DNA of 64,000 bases from the NCBI GenBank assembly GCA_029255685.2, contig CM055312.2:26568203-26632202 (forward strand), in the 5' to 3' direction. Below the pieces are notes generated by a model, which saw only the letters and a list, made by a program, of their open reading frames with translations, ran no database searches and was not told the DNA's origin. The translations under genes were made by a program, and so were the position numbers. This document shows positions 61,423 through 64,000 of this stretch, piece by piece (the stretch's first letter is position 1; each line of letters begins with the position of its first letter). The DNA is from Silene conica (Eukaryota > Streptophyta > Magnoliopsida > Caryophyllales > Caryophyllaceae).

Positions 61423-62691
61423 TGTTGGTTACACGAGGTAGTCATACTAGCTAGTTCATACTATTAGTCTTACTAATATACTAATTAAACTCATATTAAA
61501 TTAGTTTAGCCAATCTTAATCTTATGCATGCAACGAAAATGCGGAAATAATGAGAATCGTATTCTTACAACCGGTCCGAAATATGCTAAGGACGATCCTC
61601 CAAGAGCAACCAAGTAAGCTTGCCTCCAATGAGTGCGCACCAAGACTTACCCTTAAACACCGAGACACGAACCCGAGCTAGGAGACGTAATCGGTTAACT
61701 TAAAACCGTAAACTAATAATAATATTAGTATACTAAAAAATACTATCTATATAATATTTCAAGAGGTTTTGTAATAGTTTTATTTTCTTACACTAGAAAA
61801 AGATACTAGTATAAGGTTTTATATTCTCACACTAGAATAAAATAAAACTAAGTTAGAATGAATAAGGTGAACAAATTCACCTCTTATAATGGTGATGTGT
61901 GTGTCGTGTGATTGTGTGTTAAGTAAGACCAAATAGGTTGCTTGACTTACTTATGCAACTAGGTTTGCATGCCTATCAACCTATTCTTATCATTATGCTT
62001 TTTCCATGCACTAATTTAAACAAATTAGTTCTTATAACACACACCATCACACGCCACATTTTGTGTAAAATGTACTTTCATTTTACAAATTGTAATTTGT
62101 ACAATTGTGTAATATGTAACATCCTATGTGACATAATTCAATTGTATTAATTTAAAATATATTTATCATATAAATAATATTTCTAAATTAATCAAATCAT
62201 ATTTAACAAATTATTTAGTAATTCTTAATCACCGTCTCAAAATATGGTTATTATAATAATCGTCAATACGACATACAACATTTGTTATAACCACGAACCC
62301 ATCTCATTCTAATTTCGACATTTCTAAAATATCGATTAGTATTTGACAATTGACACATTTCAATTTCAAATATAAATCTTACCTTTAAGATTCTACCTCT
62401 AATTTCTCAATATACGGTTTTAATAATATCGATCAATCTGTATCCTATACAATTAATCAATATACGTTTAAGGGGTCAGTCCTAAAGGTGTGACCTAAAG
62501 GGATCAACTGACCACCACCGTCATACGACAGTAATGTTAAACTCTAGTCAGCCAATCATTACCGATTAATGTTGGTCAGTTGACTAAATCAAATATTGGA
62601 TCGTCCCTTGCATATTCTTTTCATAAGATTTATGACAATGATTTTTATCACTGTCGTGATCGCACTATTGTTGAGGACACATTTCCCAACA
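61423..62691 (-). repeat. 5' LTR of the gag-only element
   Basis: 1,269 bp, colinear with 54301-55569. The only difference I found by eye is a C/T near 61924 (54802 in the other copy). The paired block lies at 62504-62583. Confidence 0.95.
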
Positions 62692-62809
62692 CTACTATCC
62701 CATAAAAAATTCCTGCAAGTACTTTCAATTTTGGTTATGACTCCTTTGGGCAAAATGAATAAGGTGGCCCAATAGGAGTGAAGCGAAGTTACAAAGCAAA
62801 TGGCGAGAT

Positions 62810-64000
62810 AATATATGTAAAAGAGGTGAAGAAAATACGGTCTCTTACCTAACTGCAACCAACAAATCATGCATGCTAGACTAGTATGAATAATAATTTC
62901 AAGCACCGTACACACGCACAACCACCGTCAATGTCAATTACATGCCGAACTATTGTAAATTATGGAAATGTGAGGATAAGTAAGACAGAAAGGGCAAGAC
63001 ATGTATGGAAATGTGGGGGTTAAAGTCAAGCTAGAACCTAACAAACCATAATAAAACGTATCCCGATCTTCCGACTCAAAAATAAGCTCGATGCCTCTTA
63101 AATGACTAGGCATACACATCACGAATCCCGATAAAACTCTCAGCCGAATTATTCTTTTTTTTTTTTCTTTTTATGATTTTTTCTTTTCCATTTTTTTTTC
63201 TTTTCTTTCGGCTGCACAGGCAAGACTCCTCGATCAAGCAATATGGCTCTCGATCGAGGAGTTCTCTCTCCCGATTCCCTCGATCGACCACATTTGCCAG
63301 TCGATCGAGGACTCTCCTTCCAAGCTTCTCGATCGAGCAAGGCAAGCCCTCGATCGAGAATAACAAGCACCCAAAAACAGCTCGATCGAGCAATAAAGCT
63401 CTCGATCGAGCAACTACAACAGTGCTTCCCTGCAATTCTCAAATGCACGCACTCCAAGACAACTGAAAATGAGCCAAAACTGATACAGAGCGATAATTCC
63501 TCTACTACTAACTAGCTCGGCACAATGGTAGGCTAAGTATGGGATGTAGTTAAGGACAAAGGCAATTATGGCTTAAAGTGGAGTTAAATGGGCAAAACGA
63601 GAAAGGGGAGATGCAATAGTCCTCCAAACATGTAATTCCAACCTCTAACCTATGTGTGTAGGCAATAAGAAATCAAAACTCATACACATGCAAAACATGA
63701 AATGTAGGGAGTACTACTCACAATCCTAAAATAACCGGCCATGAATGTCACCAGTTGAAGGCTCTAAAACTCAAAAAGTGAAGTAGGTTTCCAAAATTAC
63801 GAGTCAAGTGTAATCTAATTGTCTAACAAAAAATTTCACAACGAAATTCGAGATATCACTCCAAGTCCCACTAAGCAGAATGTGAAATGGCAAGGCATGG
63901 CAAATAAATGACTATAAAGCGCTATATCATCATCGGTAAACTCCAATCCGACTCGACTAAATGCAAAAATAAACGTGATATTTTTGATTTTTTTTCAAAT
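62810..64000 (-). mobile_element. Continuation of the minus-strand Ty3-like element, 3' internal region
   Basis: This matches in order the internal region of the plus-strand relative (for example the reverse complement of 63530-63560, CTACATCCCATACTTAGCCTACC, against 50220-50243). At 63228-63415 there are about ten CTCGATCGAG/TCGATCGA palindromes spaced 15-35 bp apart. A T-rich tract lies at 63150-63205. No coding was recognised, and the element continues past the window end. Confidence 0.6.

Larger units (their letters stand above)
54301..62691 (-). mobile_element. Gag-only Ty1/copia-derived LTR element (TR-GAG type), very young
   Basis: An 8,391-bp element in minus orientation. Its two 1,269-bp LTRs (54301-55569, 61423-62691) differ at one position that I could find. 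A perfect target duplication CTACT flanks it (54296-54300, 62692-62696). A tRNA-Met-type primer site lies at 61408-61420 and a purine tract (AAGTGGGAGAT, minus) beside 55569. It has a 2.4-kb leader, a single intact gag gene (58027-58953) and 2.4 kb of 3' sequence without protease, integrase, RT or RNase H. It therefore looks whole as a non-autonomous element and must rely on another copia's enzymes. The gag is homologous to that of the 19.5-28 kb element. Near-identical LTRs suggest insertion within roughly the last hundred thousand years. Confidence 0.95.
53366..62800 (-). mobile_element. 5'-truncated LINE, split by the gag-only copia element
   Basis: Minus-strand pieces match the C-terminal part of plant L1-type ORF2. 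62692-62800 encodes HSYWATLFILPKGVITKIES then TCRNFLWDSS. 53980-54300 continues with YSRAPLVAWDKIC … GGLGIRSLEMVN, with no residue lost if one CTACT target copy is discounted. Then come a zf-RVT-like CYLCGQEGETVEHIFFAC (near 53790) and the SKHDHLVH tail to about 53440. The 3' end near 53366 has an A-rich tail. Most of ORF1, the endonuclease and the RT are missing. Two in-frame TAG codons (about 53978 and 53713) show that it was dead before or after the copia insertion. Confidence 0.85.

Noticed and set aside
63106-63515. Overlapping open stretches on both strands with repeated LDR/SIE peptides
   Set aside because: Same cause: a TCGATCGAG array reads as repeated short peptides in every frame.

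Overview
This window comes from the nuclear genome of a flowering plant, probably a eudicot. It carries one spliced plant gene, a cluster of decayed plant gene fragments with plant splice sites, and dense nests of plant transposons (Ty1/copia, Ty3-like, LINE, CACTA, MULE and Stowaway-type elements). Nothing in the sequence fixes the species. I suspect Caryophyllales from the style of the repeats, but that is a weak guess.

Layout. 1-3328 is the 5' end (minus orientation) of a Ty1/copia-type element that runs off the left edge. 3329-14770 has no intact gene but holds exon-sized pieces of at least five unrelated nuclear genes: VDAC porin, an XRN exoribonuclease, the RING-like protein NOSIP/CSU1, 2-isopropylmalate synthase (IPMS) and, on the other strand, the last exon of DNA methyltransferase MET1. 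Two more spliced-looking exons I do not recognise. 15500-19032 is a MULE-type element split by a 2.7 kb CACTA element. 19532-27999 is a full-length but broken Ty1/copia element in minus orientation. 28000-31848 is a mix of MITE, dispersed repeats, a Helitron 3' terminus and LTR debris. 31849-38015 is a second Ty1/copia element (plus), young but broken.

39472-48613 (minus) is the one host gene that looks functional: a four-exon homologue of POWERDRESS (PWR), a two-SANT-domain co-repressor that works with histone deacetylase HDA9 in Arabidopsis. The exons join in frame to about 1,542 codons. Its third intron contains a MULE remnant with part of a MuDR-type transposase DNA-binding domain, and a Stowaway-like MITE. 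About 49-50 kb is the upstream flank, with another Stowaway MITE.

50-64 kb is a nest. A Ty3-like element (minus) is interrupted by a second Ty3-like LTR (plus) and by a 5'-truncated LINE. The LINE is interrupted at 54301-62691 by an 8.4 kb gag-only Ty1/copia element whose 1,269-bp LTRs differ at only one position that I saw. This is the youngest insertion in the window and belongs to the same family as the element at the left edge.

The observations most worth following are a paired (hairpin-like) block inside the LTRs that keeps its pairing through compensatory changes between two copia families, the gag-only element itself, and the multi-gene fragment cluster at 4-14 kb.
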